64,000 nucleotides of DNA from Escallonia rubra (lineage: Eukaryota > Streptophyta > Magnoliopsida > Escalloniales > Escalloniaceae): the NCBI GenBank assembly GCA_033065855.1, contig JAVXUO010002998.1, positions 124,001-188,000 on the forward strand, in the 5' to 3' direction. Of this stretch, positions 45,651 through 57,685 are shown piece after piece. Within the stretch, counting starts at the first letter, position 1, and every line of letters starts with the position of its first letter. The notes beneath the pieces are model-generated. The model saw only the letters and a program-made list of their open reading frames with translations. It made no database searches and had not been told where the DNA came from. Both the position numbers and the translations under genes were made by a program.

Positions 45651-48188
45651 TTTGTTTTCCCACCAAACTGATGGAGGTGGAAAAACGTTATCTTCGTTAG
45701 CCCTACGTACATGGTGATTGGTGACCACAGCATGCAGGCATGTTTGTTTGTTTGTTTGTTTGTGTTTGTCTGTCGGTGCCTTGCATTAATTATATGCGTT
45801 TATGAAGCATATTGTCCTCAGAAATGAACCAGCAGCTAATTAAGTAGTGGAAAAGCTTGGCCGCCCTAGCTATACTATACGGCATCTTATTCAGTTTTTT
45901 TGTTCTTATATGTGGATTGGATATACTCAACTCTCTGAGCTTATTACCCTCACTCCATCCAAGTTTGAGAAATTACAATGCCTCCAATAAATTACACACA
46001 ATCTGACTTTGTTACCATTGCAATATTCACCTACTTTTTCATCTTCTTCATTTTCAAAACCCTTGGCAGTCACTTGATGTGATGATTTTAGAGTAGCAAT
46101 TCACTTTTGCTTATGGTACTTTCAAGCAAAAAATAAGTAGAAGATAAATTAAACAAATTGTAATTCTCTTTACGCATTTTTTGATTCAAGTCGCTCCTAA
46201 CCTTAGATTCTTCCAGATGCGTATGCTCCCCCCGCTTCGTGCAAGTAAGGTATGGAGTGCTTCCTTCACCAGCTTGGTAATTTCAAATGTGGTGGGAGAT
46301 ATTGCTGAAAGAAAAAGTAACTCGATACCCTTCATTGGTTTAAGATGGCATAATGTGCAAAGTTCTCAGCATTTTGCACATTCTCTTACTTGGTTACGCA
46401 GTTATGCTAATATTTAGTGCGTATTGTTGTTCTGGGGACTTGCCTTAGATGCTTATCCATAAATTTTTTTTGGCTTCTGGGTAGGGTAGGGAGGGGAGAG
46501 AAAGAAAGGAATGAAAAGAGATCTATTGTCCCATAGTAGCTCATAATTTGCCCAGGTATACCTTGGCAATAATATGTGCTCTCCCGGGGTTATTGCTGTT
46601 GATGCTACTTCGACATTTCTTTGCCATTCTCCATACAAGCTGTGTTCAACCAGAGAGTGCCACTTTCACTGTTAAAAAGCTGCTTTGTTCCTTAGCTTAT
46701 ACTGCTTCTGCATCCTTAACTCATCCTTGACCCTTCTTTTTGTGGCTCTCCTCTATGATGGTTACATTTCATTAGCACATTTTGCTGTATTCTCAAGTCC
46801 TATCCCTTCAAAAACTTAATTATTTTCCAGACTTCTTCTGTATGGCCTTTGCTTGTCCTCTCTTGTGTTTCCTTTCTTTGTTTAACAAAGTTTGAAGGTT
46901 TTGAAGCACTGGGTTTCTACATCTTGTTGATTATTGCTCTATGTGTGTTTGGGTATTGGTGCCTGGCTAATTATTCATCTGTTTCTGCCGTGTAGCGTCT
47001 CCGGTTGCCTCCCATTGAGCTGTTGATCTTGCTGTTAGTGTCGTATCTGCTCATGCTCCTACAGAGCGGTGCGACTTGCTCTCTACTGAAGCTAGTTTCT
47101 CGTGATGCGTTGATTAGGCAAAGTGTAACTGGAGCGAAGTGATTTCGGGTGAAGTGCCGTTGGAGGAAAGGGCGTTTATTTATTAGGTTATGAAGCATTC
47201 TTTCTGGTCGACATAGGACTTGCTGCCTTGAAGTTCCTTATTCTGTTCTCTCAAGTACCCTGCAGATGGAGAGTGCACTATAAAGAAAAAGATTGTCCTA
47301 AAAACACTCATCTAAGCAGTAAAGATCGTCTATCTCTGCTGTCATAAACAGTCTTCTTATTTCTCAATCTAGGTTGTCATAAACTGTATAACCTAAATAC
47401 AGGATTGTAGTACTCCGTAAAAATTTGGGATATGCTAAACAAAGGACAAACTCTCCACATTATCCTCCTATGGCTCGTAGTTTCAATCTCCTTTTTAAGG
47501 TAGTGCCTTCTCTCGTTGCATTATCTATCTCATTTCGCTGATTAAATTCTTGAACTTTACCTAAAAAGAGAGTAATTTATCATTAGGAATTGAAGATCTT
47601 AGCTTGATTCAAACTCGAGAAGATCTTATGTGAAACATCACAGCCAGGTCATAAACGATGACAACCATAGGCTAAACACCCAAGGCAAAAGCAGGACTTC
47701 ATCCATCCCTAGTTCGGTTGGCGCTCTATTTGGTTGTCATTGTCACCACTGAACTCTGATACATGATAGAACACCTTAAGTGAAGAGTTCTATTTCTCAA
47801 AGTCATAGAAAATTTATGACCAACAACCCAGCAACCTCCAAACCACCACAGAATTCAAACCATAAAAAAGAAGGGGGGGGGGGGGGAACACATCCAAACC
47901 AAGAACACACTTGACGAATCGTAGTACCTACTGCTCCAACCATTGAAACACAGATAATGAAAGAATATTAATGAGCCCTTGACAAAGACTCCTTAAAAAT
48001 TACAAAGTATAACAGAGAGAACACGGAAGGCACTTAATTTGAGATATTATTATCATGCTCGATAACAAACCCCCCCGCGCTGGTGCTCCTCCACGGAGGT
48101 TTTTTCTAATTTGGTCTGATAGTTCCAAAAAATGAAAAAATAAAAGTACTCAAAAGTGATGTGTATTTTTGTCTCAAGAATACAATTC
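45651..48188. other. Intergenic region between the two host genes
   Basis: It holds the upstream region of the alpha-glucosidase and the downstream region of the receptor kinase. A 'gtttgtttgtttgtttg' tetranucleotide run is at 45745-45765 and a 14-G run at 47873-47886. Weak reading frames at 46181-47198 have no recognisable family. I see no transposon ends here, unlike most of the window. Confidence 0.5.
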
Positions 48189-50828
48189 TCACCTTCCCTG
48201 CTGGCTCACCAGCTGCGAGAACTCATCAGCTCCAACAACCACACCACCTGCTCGGTTGGTTTCCCTCACTGTAGCTTCACTGTCATCTTCCGTTTTTGCA
48301 TCTAAAGAATCCTGCTCGTCATCTACACCTGCATCTTCATGCACCTCCTCAGCTTCTCTCTCCTCGAGATTTCGCAAAACCCGACTTCTCGCAAAGGACT
48401 CATCTCCAGCGTCCAAACGCAACCATGCTTCTTGAACTTGTAAGACATACTCCAAGTGCCACAAAACTTCCCCCATTGTCGGCCGGCTCTTACCCTCATC
48501 AGCAAGACATTTTTCTGCGATTTCTGCAAATCTCACTAACGATTCTGGCGAATATTTTCCTTCAAGATTAGGATCAAGGATTGTTTCAAGTGATCTCTGC
48601 CTTTGCCATCGCATTGCCCATTCTGCGAGATTAATCTGATCCTTGGGCAGGCTCGGGTTTATAACAGCTCGGGCACAAACAACTTCGAACAACACCACAC
48701 CAAATGAATAAACATCGGACTTCTCAGTCAATTGCTGCCGCCGAAAATATTCTGGATCAAGATATCCAAAACTACCTTTAACCGCAGTACTGACGTGCGT
48801 GTGTTCCAAAGAGGGACCAGTCTTGGATAGCCCGAAATCAGCCATTTTCGCTATGAAATTCTCGTCTAGCAGTATGTTGGTTGTTTTAACATCTCTGTGG
48901 ATGATTCCTCGTTCGGCTCCTGTATGGAGGTAATGCAGTCCCCGTGCAGCACCGATGCACACTTCTATTCGTTGCTTCCAACTTAATGGGGGGAGGTCAT
49001 TGCCAAAAAGATGACTCCTCAGGGTCCCATTAGCCATATACTCGTACACCAAGATCATTTCACTCTGTTCGTCGCAGAAACCAATCATGCAGACTAGATG
49101 CTTGTGCCTGAGCTTTGAAAGCATCTCGATCTCCGTTTCGAACTCTTTCAGTCCCTGTTCCGATTGTGGGTTGGCACGCTTGATAGCTGCAAGAGTGCCA
49201 TCGTCAATCTCCCCTTTGTACACCTTACCAAATCCTCCTACTCCTATCACTAAACCATCATCAAAATTACTAGTTGCTGCTTTTATCTCTGCTAATGTAA
49301 ATCGCCTGCCGGTTCTAGCCACAGACCCAAGTTGATTCTGATACCCCATTGATCCCCTGACATTAGCATTGCTATTTACAACAGCCCCATGAAGAAACAA
49401 CGGCCGCCATCCAGGAGAATTCTTCTTAGTGTCACTCTGTTTATTTCTCCGCTTTTTGCAGTAAAAAGCAGTCAGCAACACCAAAGCTGCAAGAACAGCA
49501 GTAGAAGCTATACCTGCTCCGATGCTCACCCAAATTGTTGAAGTTCTCGACCTTTTGCTGCTTCCTTGATTCCCATAGTTTTCTACATATGCAAGATTTC
49601 CGTTTTTACTCAGCTTAAAAATCTCCAATCCATTCAAGAGAGCATCAGTTCCTGCCGAACCGGTTGCTGTGTCGGGACCCAGTTGTATCCAAAGCATTTT
49701 AATATTTGAGGACAATACATCAAAATAATCTTGATGATATGCCTTGTTCATCCCTCCTGCTCGCACAAAAACATCAAAGTTGTCCGCAGCGGTCTGATTG
49801 TCTATGTAGATTCTAAAATTCCTTTGGTTTGGCATATCAAAAACTAGCTCGCAGAAATGTAAGCGAATAAGGTAATCAAAATCAGGATCCACTTCAAATT
49901 TCCACGACATGTTAAACCTTTTCTCCATGACTTCGGTGTTGGACATACTTCTTGCTGTTCTATAGACTAGAAGTGGAGCCACAGAGGTGTCATTTGGCGA
50001 CGCAAACGTGATGTTGGCATTATTGCTGATTTCTGACCCAGCATCAGCATTAACCATGTAGCTTGAATCCATTTCCCACGTCCTCATCAGATCTGAATCC
50101 TGGTTGGGTCTAATAGTTGGACCCCCAATATTTAGTCTATACATTGTTTGAATTACCCGTTTTCCCACATTCAAAGAGCTGCTCGCACCATTTCCTCCTA
50201 CTTTGTGAACAGAGTCTACAAAAAGCTTGTTCATAACCGGAATAATTTCTATAGCACTCACAAACCCAAAAGACTCTTTGGCTGGAACAAACTCAAGAAC
50301 AATCGCATCGCCCTCCACATTAAAGAAAAACTCCTTGACCAAAGTGGATAAACTTGAATTCCCTCCTGAACTCTGCAGGTATGAGTTCTTGTGGGCAATC
50401 TCATTAGGTACATTACACTCTGAAACCAATTTCAAACCATTTAACTCGACAGCAAATGAAGAATCATTGACATTGTGGTTCTCAAAGGAGAAGGGATAGA
50501 AATGGAGCCTAAGAAAATAACTTCCGTTTGTTCCTTCAAATGTGTAATTCAAGCTATCAGTAAAGATTAATGCAGTTGTGTATAGTGGTGCATAGAGAGA
50601 ATCTCCGGTGAAAGAGGCAGTGTACGCCTCGATTCCCTCAGAACTGAGGGTGACATTGTTGCCAGGGGCAGTGTCACCAACCCATCTCCTACCATCCACA
50701 TTAACGCTGGAATTTGTCCCACAGTTTATCAAGAAAGACTTCGTCTCAGCTTCTCCAATTCTGACGAGTAGGAAGGCAATCACCAAAATAATCAGGCGAA
50801 ATAAACCTAAACCTAGGACTTGCATCAT
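48189..50828 (-). CDS. HERK2-like: CrRLK1L receptor-like kinase, HERK2-type
   Basis: A single exon of 879 residues, as usual for this family. The ATG at 50828 (MMQVLGLGLFRL) is used. The longer frame upstream to 50843 begins with TTG, not ATG. In order: signal peptide (1 to about 27), malectin-like domains (about 30-185 and 200-405), a transmembrane helix (about 432-456, TIWVSIGAGIASTAVLAALV), a basic stop-transfer KKRR, and a kinase (about 524-797) with the glycine loop IGVGGFGKV, Lys550 in AAIKR, HRD at 644-646 and DFG at 664-666. The RD kinase residues are intact. GTLAAIKRANPQSEQGLKEF and ERGIIHRDVKTTNILLD are closest to Arabidopsis HERK2 (At1g30570) by recollection. An acidic tail ends DEFSQLVSQQGR. 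The family senses cell-wall state at the plasma membrane and controls cell expansion. Confidence 0.95.
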   Translation of the reverse strand: MMQVLGLGLFRLIILVIAFLLVRIGEAETKSFLINCGTNSSVNVDGRRWVGDTAPGNNVTLSSEGIEAYTASFTGDSLYAPLYTTALIFTDSLNYTFEGTNGSYFLRLHFYPFSFENHNVNDSSFAVELNGLKLVSECNVPNEIAHKNSYLQSSGGNSSLSTLVKEFFFNVEGDAIVLEFVPAKESFGFVSAIEIIPVMNKLFVDSVHKVGGNGASSSLNVGKRVIQTMYRLNIGGPTIRPNQDSDLMRTWEMDSSYMVNADAGSEISNNANITFASPNDTSVAPLLVYRTARSMSNTEVMEKRFNMSWKFEVDPDFDYLIRLHFCELVFDMPNQRNFRIYIDNQTAADNFDVFVRAGGMNKAYHQDYFDVLSSNIKMLWIQLGPDTATGSAGTDALLNGLEIFKLSKNGNLAYVENYGNQGSSKRSRTSTIWVSIGAGIASTAVLAALVLLTAFYCKKRRNKQSDTKKNSPGWRPLFLHGAVVNSNANVRGSMGYQNQLGSVARTGRRFTLAEIKAATSNFDDGLVIGVGGFGKVYKGEIDDGTLAAIKRANPQSEQGLKEFETEIEMLSKLRHKHLVCMIGFCDEQSEMILVYEYMANGTLRSHLFGNDLPPLSWKQRIEVCIGAARGLHYLHTGAERGIIHRDVKTTNILLDENFIAKMADFGLSKTGPSLEHTHVSTAVKGSFGYLDPEYFRRQQLTEKSDVYSFGVVLFEVVCARAVINPSLPKDQINLAEWAMRWQRQRSLETILDPNLEGKYSPESLVRFAEIAEKCLADEGKSRPTMGEVLWHLEYVLQVQEAWLRLDAGDESFARSRVLRNLEEREAEEVHEDAGVDDEQDSLDAKTEDDSEATVRETNRAGGVVVGADEFSQLVSQQGR

Positions 50829-52050
50829 TAACCACTTCCTCAAGAACCCAGGGGCTTCAGTTATCCTCCCTTCTTTTAGTACAACTCCAGCTTAATTGAA
50901 CCACGGACAACTAACCGAAAAACACAGCTTTAGTTCACTAATTTCCAATCCAATGATTAAACTCTTTAGGCATGATATATTGATATTGCATAACAGACTC
51001 AATTCAATTAGAAAAAAGGTCTCAACAACTTGAAGGGTACATACTGAAAAAGTCAAAATCCAGAATAAATATAGTATACCTTCACTATAAAACCCAGCCG
51101 GGCATTTCTCCAAAGAATGAAAATCAAGACCCAATAACTTCTCTTCAATGCTAAAATCCAATCAACATGCAAGATCTGAACCAAGAAGAATTACAACCAA
51201 GGGCCAAAAATTTAAACATGAATGACCGTGGCTATATGAGTACACCAATAGGGTTTCTTCAGGATTATCAAAGTATGGGTGTTATCTGAAAATGGGTGTT
51301 TCCTAAATGAGTGAGTGAAATCAGAACATGGGGGTTGGATTGAAATGGGAACAGAGTGGGAACATACATGTCGCCTTGCTCTGTTTGTTTCTATAGAAAA
51401 GGGTAGAGCAGCTGACGTGAACATATCTGTAAGGTGTACTTTATTGCATCACATTTGTTGTAACTGCCGTAACAGCCATTTCTTTAATCAAAATTTTAAA
51501 AGCTTTTGAGTTCTTTAAGTGTGTGAAAGGGGCAGATGTTGGTGCCAGAAAGATGGACCTCCATAATTTGAAAGGTGGGTCACATGCATCTGTCTGGGTG
51601 ATAGTAATCAACAGCTCCATTATTTTCCCAGCATTTCCCACTATTAGCCCTGCTGTTTTCTGCAAAAAAATGTAAAAACTTGTCCTCTTCCGCTACCGTA
51701 CTAAGTGGGTACTGCACTATGATACAAAGGATAATTGCTAATCAAAGGCTCCAATTAGATCTACGCCAATATGGAAATGGATTTTGGCATAACGATGCCT
51801 CCTTTCGGCGGTTCATTCATTCATTATCTTGTCGACTGTATATCTGTTTGTGAAATTGCATTTGTTTGGCAATAGTGCGTGAAAAGTGTTGGGTTTATGG
51901 GATGATTCTAAATCATTTGTTGAGGCTATGTCGTCCACATATGCATAGTTTTGAAAAGAAGAAGTTAGTTACGAAATGGATCCCATAAATGCCAATAACA
52001 CATGGGTACATGTTGATCTTTCCAAAGGCTTTTAATATCAAAGACGGTAA
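50829..52050. other. Upstream region of the receptor kinase gene
   Basis: This is the likely promoter and 5' leader of the kinase. I find no convincing TATA box. No gene or element is recognised up to the LTR start near 52051. Confidence 0.45.
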
Positions 52051-52713
52051 GTGGCAAACTCCCAATTTAATGTGGATTCTTTTTAATTTCTTAGCTGAGA
52101 ACTTCTTTAAAACGAAAAACTCTGATCAAAATGAAAATTGAAAGTAAGTAAAAGACGACTTTTAAAAATAAGTTGATGGTTGTACTGAACATAGGAGTCT
52201 CTATTAACATGAGGCAAATTAAGACAAAGCATTTACAAAGTTTAAAAGAAAGAAAGAAAAAGAAGTCTTGAAGTCAAGTCATGTTGTTGAGTCGTGTGTT
52301 GATAATTATTGATGACCCGTCTTTCTCTTTTTATCCTTGCTTCCTCGCAACTGGTCGCTCCAATCCTTTTAAAAAAAGAAACAATATGCATGTATATTCT
52401 ATAACCGTTGTTGTCGATCGTTTCTCTCCTATCGACAGCTATACTAACTTCCGTTCAGTTTATTTAACACGAGTTCTTCACGTGCTGCAACAACCTACAT
52501 TACAGGCCCCGCGTTATTTGAAAACTGAACCGCGGTAAACCGTTAGTACATCATTATCTAAATCGCCGTAAACTGTTATTACATCATTATTAATGATGTT
52601 ATTATTACTAGTCACCACCTAACTATCTTTATTCTAACAACATTTATCTTTTTACCCTTTTCTTGTACACGTGTCTACAATTCATTGGTCACGATGAAGC
52701 AGACTAACATTGC
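52051..52713 (+). repeat. LTR of the second PMD-carrying element
   Basis: It starts TGGCAAACTCCC and ends ACTAACA before TTGCCCCCTTTGAC. It is collinear with 5445-6016, and its first 230 bases also match 974-1200 and 3406-3650. No partner LTR is present on the right because the element is truncated at about 53890. Confidence 0.6.
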
Positions 52714-52923
52714 CCCCTTTGACTCGTGTGAACCTTCTTCGTACGAGTCAATTCAATTTCAGCTTTAAATTTTACTGCTACTCAACTACTCAATAGAATT
52801 GAGTAATAATAGGACTCCTTACTTTATCAACCTCGCTTTTTCCATTCTTATCCTCGCAATTCCTCTTTACTGAGCGCCTCCTGTAATTTCTTTAAGCATC
52901 CACCGTAATTCCTTTCAAAAATC

Positions 52924-53890
52924 ATGAGGAAGAAGAAATCGATCCCAAAAGGCGACGAATGAACATGCATTCCCTCCCCAGCTCACCCTCGATAGGGTGT
53001 AGGAGCACTTTGGCATCACATTGCTCCCATGGATCCTAATGTTATGGCTAAAAAAGAATCATAAACTTCTCAGCCCTCATATCTTAGACCCGTCTTTCAG
53101 AGACAGGACCTCTTCTTTATCCGGGTACCACGTAGATGACTCAGAAACTATGTTGCTCCATGAACCCAATTTGGAGCATATAGGCTGGTCAACAAGTAGT
53201 CTACCGATTCAATCCTGGCCTAGTGTTCTTGATTTTGACTGGGAAGCATGGGTAGATCGTTTATCAATTGTTTACGCCAATCAATGGAGATCGCCAAGGT
53301 ATTTTACGAGCTCATCCACATGTTCGAAGACCCCTTAAAACTATACCAATGTCTTTTAGATGCGTCCTTTTGCTTCTATTCAACCGCCACCAATGCCTTT
53401 ATGTTTAGAACAAATGATGGCTCCTGCCATCTATGACATATACGCCTTAACTGGGCTTCTGCCGATTGGTGAACACGTTAGTGCCCTAACTAGCCACAAC
53501 CCCTTTGGTGTAGCCTTCGAATCTTCCTTAGTACCTCAAAAGTATTCTGAGATTTTCTAGCTATGGTTCAAGGGCAATTCAGCACCAAACAGCCAGATAT
53601 CCATGAATTGGCTGCTTCTTACGGATATGGCTATCGAGGCATGTCTTTTTTGTGCCGAGTTTATCACTAATAAATTAGTGTATTGACTTGGCTATTGCCA
53701 TGGCCCACAAGAAAGTATAGACCCTCGCTCTTTTTGTTTTGGGTAGCTTGTATAGCGCAATGTACACCATGGTGACAAAGACAATTCATTGAAGCGTGCG
53801 TGGCCCTTTCTAGCTCGTTCAACTATGGCATCGCTCCTACTTTCTGGAATTTACGTCAATAGTCCCATATACTTCTTCTCCCTTTGTAAT
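52924..53890 (+). pseudogene. Second PMD protein remnant
   Basis: It starts at an ATG (52924, MRKKKSIPKGDE) with a stop soon after, as in the first copy at 6270. Fragments include DDSETMLLHEPNLEHIGWS, WVDRLSIVYANQW, FCFYSTATNAFMFR and IYDIYALTGLLPIGEHV, which match plant-mobile-domain proteins. At least two frameshifts and several stops are present. The copy stops at 53890, where another LTR begins. Confidence 0.6.
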
Positions 53891-54259
53891 ACCCGAACCG
53901 AGGATGGTTAGGTCTATTCTCATAAATTAACTTTTTATTTTAGTACTAGTGGTTTAACGTAACATTATCGCATCCTTTAGTGACGATTCTTGTGACCGAC
54001 ATCAATCGTGACCTTTACCAACAATTTAGAATAACCATATGTTGCACATAAGAAGTGGGTGCAAAGAGAAATAAGTGATACTAAGGGGGTGACTTTGAAA
54101 ATTATAACTAATTTTGGGGCTAATATGAATATTGAGAGCCAAAAGAGGGAGGGGGATCAGAAAATTTAAAAGGGAATAAGGGACCGAAAAAATTGGGAGA
54201 GATTGGAGGCATTTGAAAAGGAAGGAAAGAAGAGTCAAAAATAGAATCTGACAATGTGT

Positions 54260-54298
<39 letters not shown>

Positions 54299-55317
54299 TG
54301 AGTGAGTGAGAAAGAGCGCATAATGGAATGAAAAAAAGAACGGGGGCCAATTAACTAGCGGAGAAAAAGGAAATGAAAGTAACGGACAAAGAGATTGTAG
54401 ACAATTAAAGAGGGAAACAAAAAAGTCAATGGCAGAGAAATGAAGAAAAGAGTAAAAAATGGACAAAGGGAGAAGCTAAGAAAGGAAAGGGATCGTGGAA
54501 GGAGGAAGGTCTTGTACCGGCGACGGAACTATGAAGGAAAGAAAATGCAGGAGGGAGTCTAAAGGGTCTGTAATGAGGTTACATATAAGAGAGTAGTACA
54601 CTAATTTCACCATGTGGAGCCAGTAGGAAAAAGGTTTTATTGTAACGCCCCAGATTTATTTACGGAGCGTTAATGCCGAAATACACAGAGATCAAATAAA
54701 ATCTTATAATTATCAGAAGACTTCAAATTAGTAAATCAGAGCATACACTAAAAACCCAAACGAAACAATATCGAAAGTCCCCCAAATGAAATCAGAAAAC
54801 CTTAAAATATCATAATATCTCAAACGGTCAATCAGAGCATTCACTAATAACTCCAAGAGTACATCAATAACTGTCGTAGGGCTCAAAACTTTTATACAAT
54901 CCAAAAATTTACTCCAACACGGAGTTCAAAACAAAACCTAAACAATACCAACTTGTCCTAATTAAATACACTTAAATGTCAATACTAACTTTGAAATAAG
55001 GCAGCTAACTTTGGTCACACAGCTAGCCCTTCAAATCTGAAATCCCACCTACTAACCTCCTGAAAGGAAAAACAATAAGGGAATGAGCCAAATGCCCAGT
55101 AAGGTCGCTCAAAGGACCAATCAGTCGGAACCCAAAGATAACAGAGAAACGAAATTTCAGAAGCACCAAATTTGTTTTAACGGAACAGATAATCAAACCA
55201 AATTTCGAATGTCAAAAACGCTTCTGAATACAAAGACAGACACAAAGGTTTCAACAGACAATATTTCAAAGGCACACCAATTTCGACTGAATTGAGGTCA
55301 GACCAAATTCAAATGTC

Positions 55318-55680
55318 AAATTATATCAGAGTACAGAAATAGACACTAGACATGTCAGACCGAATATCATATGCCAAAATATATCAGAGTTCGGAAATAG
55401 ACACTAGAGATGTCAGACCGAATATGATATGCCAAAATATATCAGAGTACGAAAATAGACACTAGATATGTCAGACCGAATATCATATGCCCAAAATATA
55501 TCAGAGTACGTAAATAGACACTAGATATGTCAAACCGAATATCATATGCCAAAATATATCAGAGTTCGGAAATAGACAGTAGAGATGTCAGACCGAATAT
55601 CGTATGCCAAAATATATCAGAATACGGAGACAGACACTATCGGACCAAATATCAAATATCAAAATACATTTGAGTTCGGA
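55318..55680. repeat. 58-bp tandem repeat, five to six units
   Basis: The motif GTCAGACCGAATAT recurs at 55354, 55412, 55470, 55529 and 55587 (58-59-bp period). Units contain 'aaaatatatcagagt.cg.aaatagacac'. It lies inside the solo LTR. Confidence 0.9.
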
Positions 55681-56401
55681 AACAGATACTATCGAAACAG
55701 ACACTAGAGAGCCATTTAGAAAGTGGTCACATACGTCACTCCTGACATATGAGGCCGGTTCGGAAAGTAAGATCGTGATCTCTAGTTCAACTCCCCTGAG
55801 CTAGCCCACGTTTCAATCCACGTGGGTAAGTCGGAAATAAGTCACATACACTGTGACATGGCTCATAAGGTCACCAAAACAAAATCTCAAAATGATCGTT
55901 ATCAAATATCGGACAAATCAAACCATAATCAAAGGTTTCCAAATCACATTATCAAACAATGAACTCGTCAAACAATAAGTGGAGTTTACGAAAATAACGA
56001 TCATAAATCACTGAAACGACGATATCAATACGTCAATATTCTGAGGTCAAACAAATCCGACGGAATTTGATTTTCACAAATCATAGAATTGACAACGAGA
56101 TATTCATAATCATGGTCAAAACAAAGGGAAAAGAACGTCACTTAACTCAATTCAAAGAAGTTCAGATTTTCAAAAAGAAACTAAAGACTCACATGAGCGA
56201 TTGGTCCATCGCTGATTCAAATTTTCGAAAGTAAACCCTTACCTTAATCAAGCCTCTTGAGAGTCATAAATCCTTAAGCTCCTCCTTAGAGCTTCCAAAA
56301 TTTTCCAAGCCTTCTTCTCCAATCTCTTTCTCTCTCTCTCGTACAAAGGAGAAGAAAAGAAACAGAGAACCCAAAAAAGGCTAGAAATGAAAATAGAATA
56401 C

Positions 56402-56411
56402 TATTTATATA
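56402..56411 (-). promoter_or_regulatory. TATA box of the solo LTR
   Basis: TATATAAATA on the minus strand, preceded by the AGTCGACT array and followed by a pyrimidine-rich leader, fits a retrotransposon core promoter. Confidence 0.65.
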
Positions 56412-56455
56412 GAGGGACAAAAATTTTAAGTTTGCATTTGAATGAAACACTTTGA

Positions 56456-56905
56456 GTCGACTAAAACACAAACTTTGAGTCGAATGAAATTTTTTTTATT
56501 TTTTTTTTACTTTCAGTCGACTAAAACACTTTTAGTCGACTAAAAACCCACTTTTAGTCGAATCAAACACTTTAAGTCGACTAAAACTCACTTTTAGTCG
56601 AAGCTTTCACAAAACACTGTTCACACAAAACACTGTTCAAAATCACTGTTCATATTTAATGTTCAAAATTACTGTTCATATTTTACTGTTCAAAAATCAC
56701 TGTTCATCGACCAAACTTTTAGTCGACTGAAATCACTCTTTTAGTCGACTAAAACCTTTAAATTCGACTAAAATTCCAGAAAATCATTTTTACACAATTT
56801 AAATACTTTTTAGTCGATCGAAACACTTTTAGTCGACCGAAAACACTTTTAGTCGACTAAAACCTTTTAAATTCGACTAAAACTTCAGAAAACCATTTTT
56901 ATTCA
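56456..56905 (-). promoter_or_regulatory. AGTCGACT palindrome array in the LTR U3
   Basis: About fourteen copies of TTTTAGTCGACTAAAA or its half-site (AGTCGA, ATTCGACTAAAA) occur in 450 bases. They are joined by seven copies of ACTGTTCA between 56615 and 56712. All lie upstream of the minus-strand TATA box, where enhancer or silencer sites would be. The repeats are imperfect and variable in spacing, not a simple satellite. Confidence 0.75.
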
Positions 56906-57195
56906 AAGTCAAACTATTTTCCTTCGACCAAATATTTCAGAACTCAAAAACTTTATAATCAATAAGTTTTGATTCGAATGAAACCACATTCATTCAACCG
57001 AAAATTTCAGAAACAGCCGCAATTCATTTTCTTAATGTGAACAAAAGACCACAAACTTAATTAATCAAAAATATTAATTTCGCACAAGGAAAAGAAAATT
57101 TCGGGGTATTACATTTATCAAGTGCAGAAGAGAAAGAAAAAAGCCTCGAGATCCCTAAGCCAGGGTTTCTTCTACGTCATTAGATAGAATATGCA

Positions 57196-57665
57196 TGTTG
57201 TTGGTAATCGACATAGGCTGCAAAGTGGTTGGTAATTACTAGTGATATGGCTAAATATATCCACCCAACCGACTAATGACACGTGGCATGGTTGACTCTG
57301 AGTGGACTAACGAATCTGTATCGGGATAGAACCTAAGAGAGGTGATAAAAGCCATTAAGGACTCATGTGCTAAAGGAAGAGTCCTAACATGGCTCTTCTA
57401 CAAGAAGGATCAGTCAAAAAAGAGTTCTAAAGAAGAAAGAAGTCTAGAAATGACCTATATAATGGGAAGATCCTCAGGTACACAGACAGGTTCACACACA
57501 AGCACTCAGTGCATTTTCAGCTATTCAGAATCCTACCCTAGTAGCATCGTTCTGACTTTAGCATCGGAGTCGCCTCCACCGGAACATCCCCGGTGGTCAC
57601 TCTGTATTTCTATTTTGTAGGCTCATTTCCTAGCTGTGGTCCCGATCAAAATTTAAGTAGTAACA
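57196..57665 (+). repeat. 5' LTR of the Tat-type element
   Basis: Starts TGTTGTTGGTAATC and ends AGTAACA just before TTTTGGCGCCATCCGTGGGA. A CCTATATAATGG box at 57451-57462 is a likely TATA box. The start is chosen from the TGTT/AACA ends. The 3' LTR is outside the window, so it could not be confirmed. Confidence 0.55.
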
Positions 57666-57685
57666 TTTTGGCGCCATCCGTGGGA
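57666..57685 (+). other. Primer-binding region of the Tat-type element
   Basis: TGGCGCC directly follows the LTR end, the usual position and sequence for plant Tat/Athila-type elements. The exact priming tRNA is not decided here. Confidence 0.65.

Larger units (their letters stand above)
54641..57113 (-). mobile_element. Solo LTR with tandem and palindromic repeat arrays
   Basis: The ends are TGTAACGCCCC and GGGGTATTACA, with a perfect 5-bp duplication TTTAT (54636-54640 and 57114-57118). A TATATAAAT box on the minus strand (about 56402-56411) is followed by a pyrimidine-rich leader and, further on, a GTAAGG splice-donor-like site, so the LTR is minus-sense. The U3 (57113-56412) carries many AGTCGACT motifs. 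Downstream, the region 55320-55680 carries 58-bp tandem repeats. No gag-pol is attached. Confidence 0.9.
53896..57195 (+). mobile_element. Truncated LTR-like sequence interrupted by a solo LTR
   Basis: It begins TGTAATACCCGAACC, a start similar to the other LTRs here, and runs to 54640, resuming at 57119 after the nested solo LTR. A (GT)n run with TGAG repeats lies at 54253-54310. The right boundary is set only by the next LTR at 57196. It has no coding features. Confidence 0.45.

Noticed and set aside
45600..45728. Upstream in-frame start of the alpha-glucosidase at 45728
   Set aside because: It lies upstream of the probable TATA box at 45641-45650 and would put non-signal sequence before the hydrophobic leader.
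46181..47198. Short frames between the two host genes as a third gene
   Set aside because: No frame exceeds about 80 codons, no splice-consistent chain or domain is seen on either strand.
50829..50843. Upstream extension of the receptor-kinase frame by five codons
   Set aside because: The codon at 50843 is TTG, not ATG. The first ATG in frame is at 50828.
54026..54466. Minus-strand frame with a Thr-His repeat
   Set aside because: It is the translation of a (GT)n microsatellite and flanking A/G-rich DNA.
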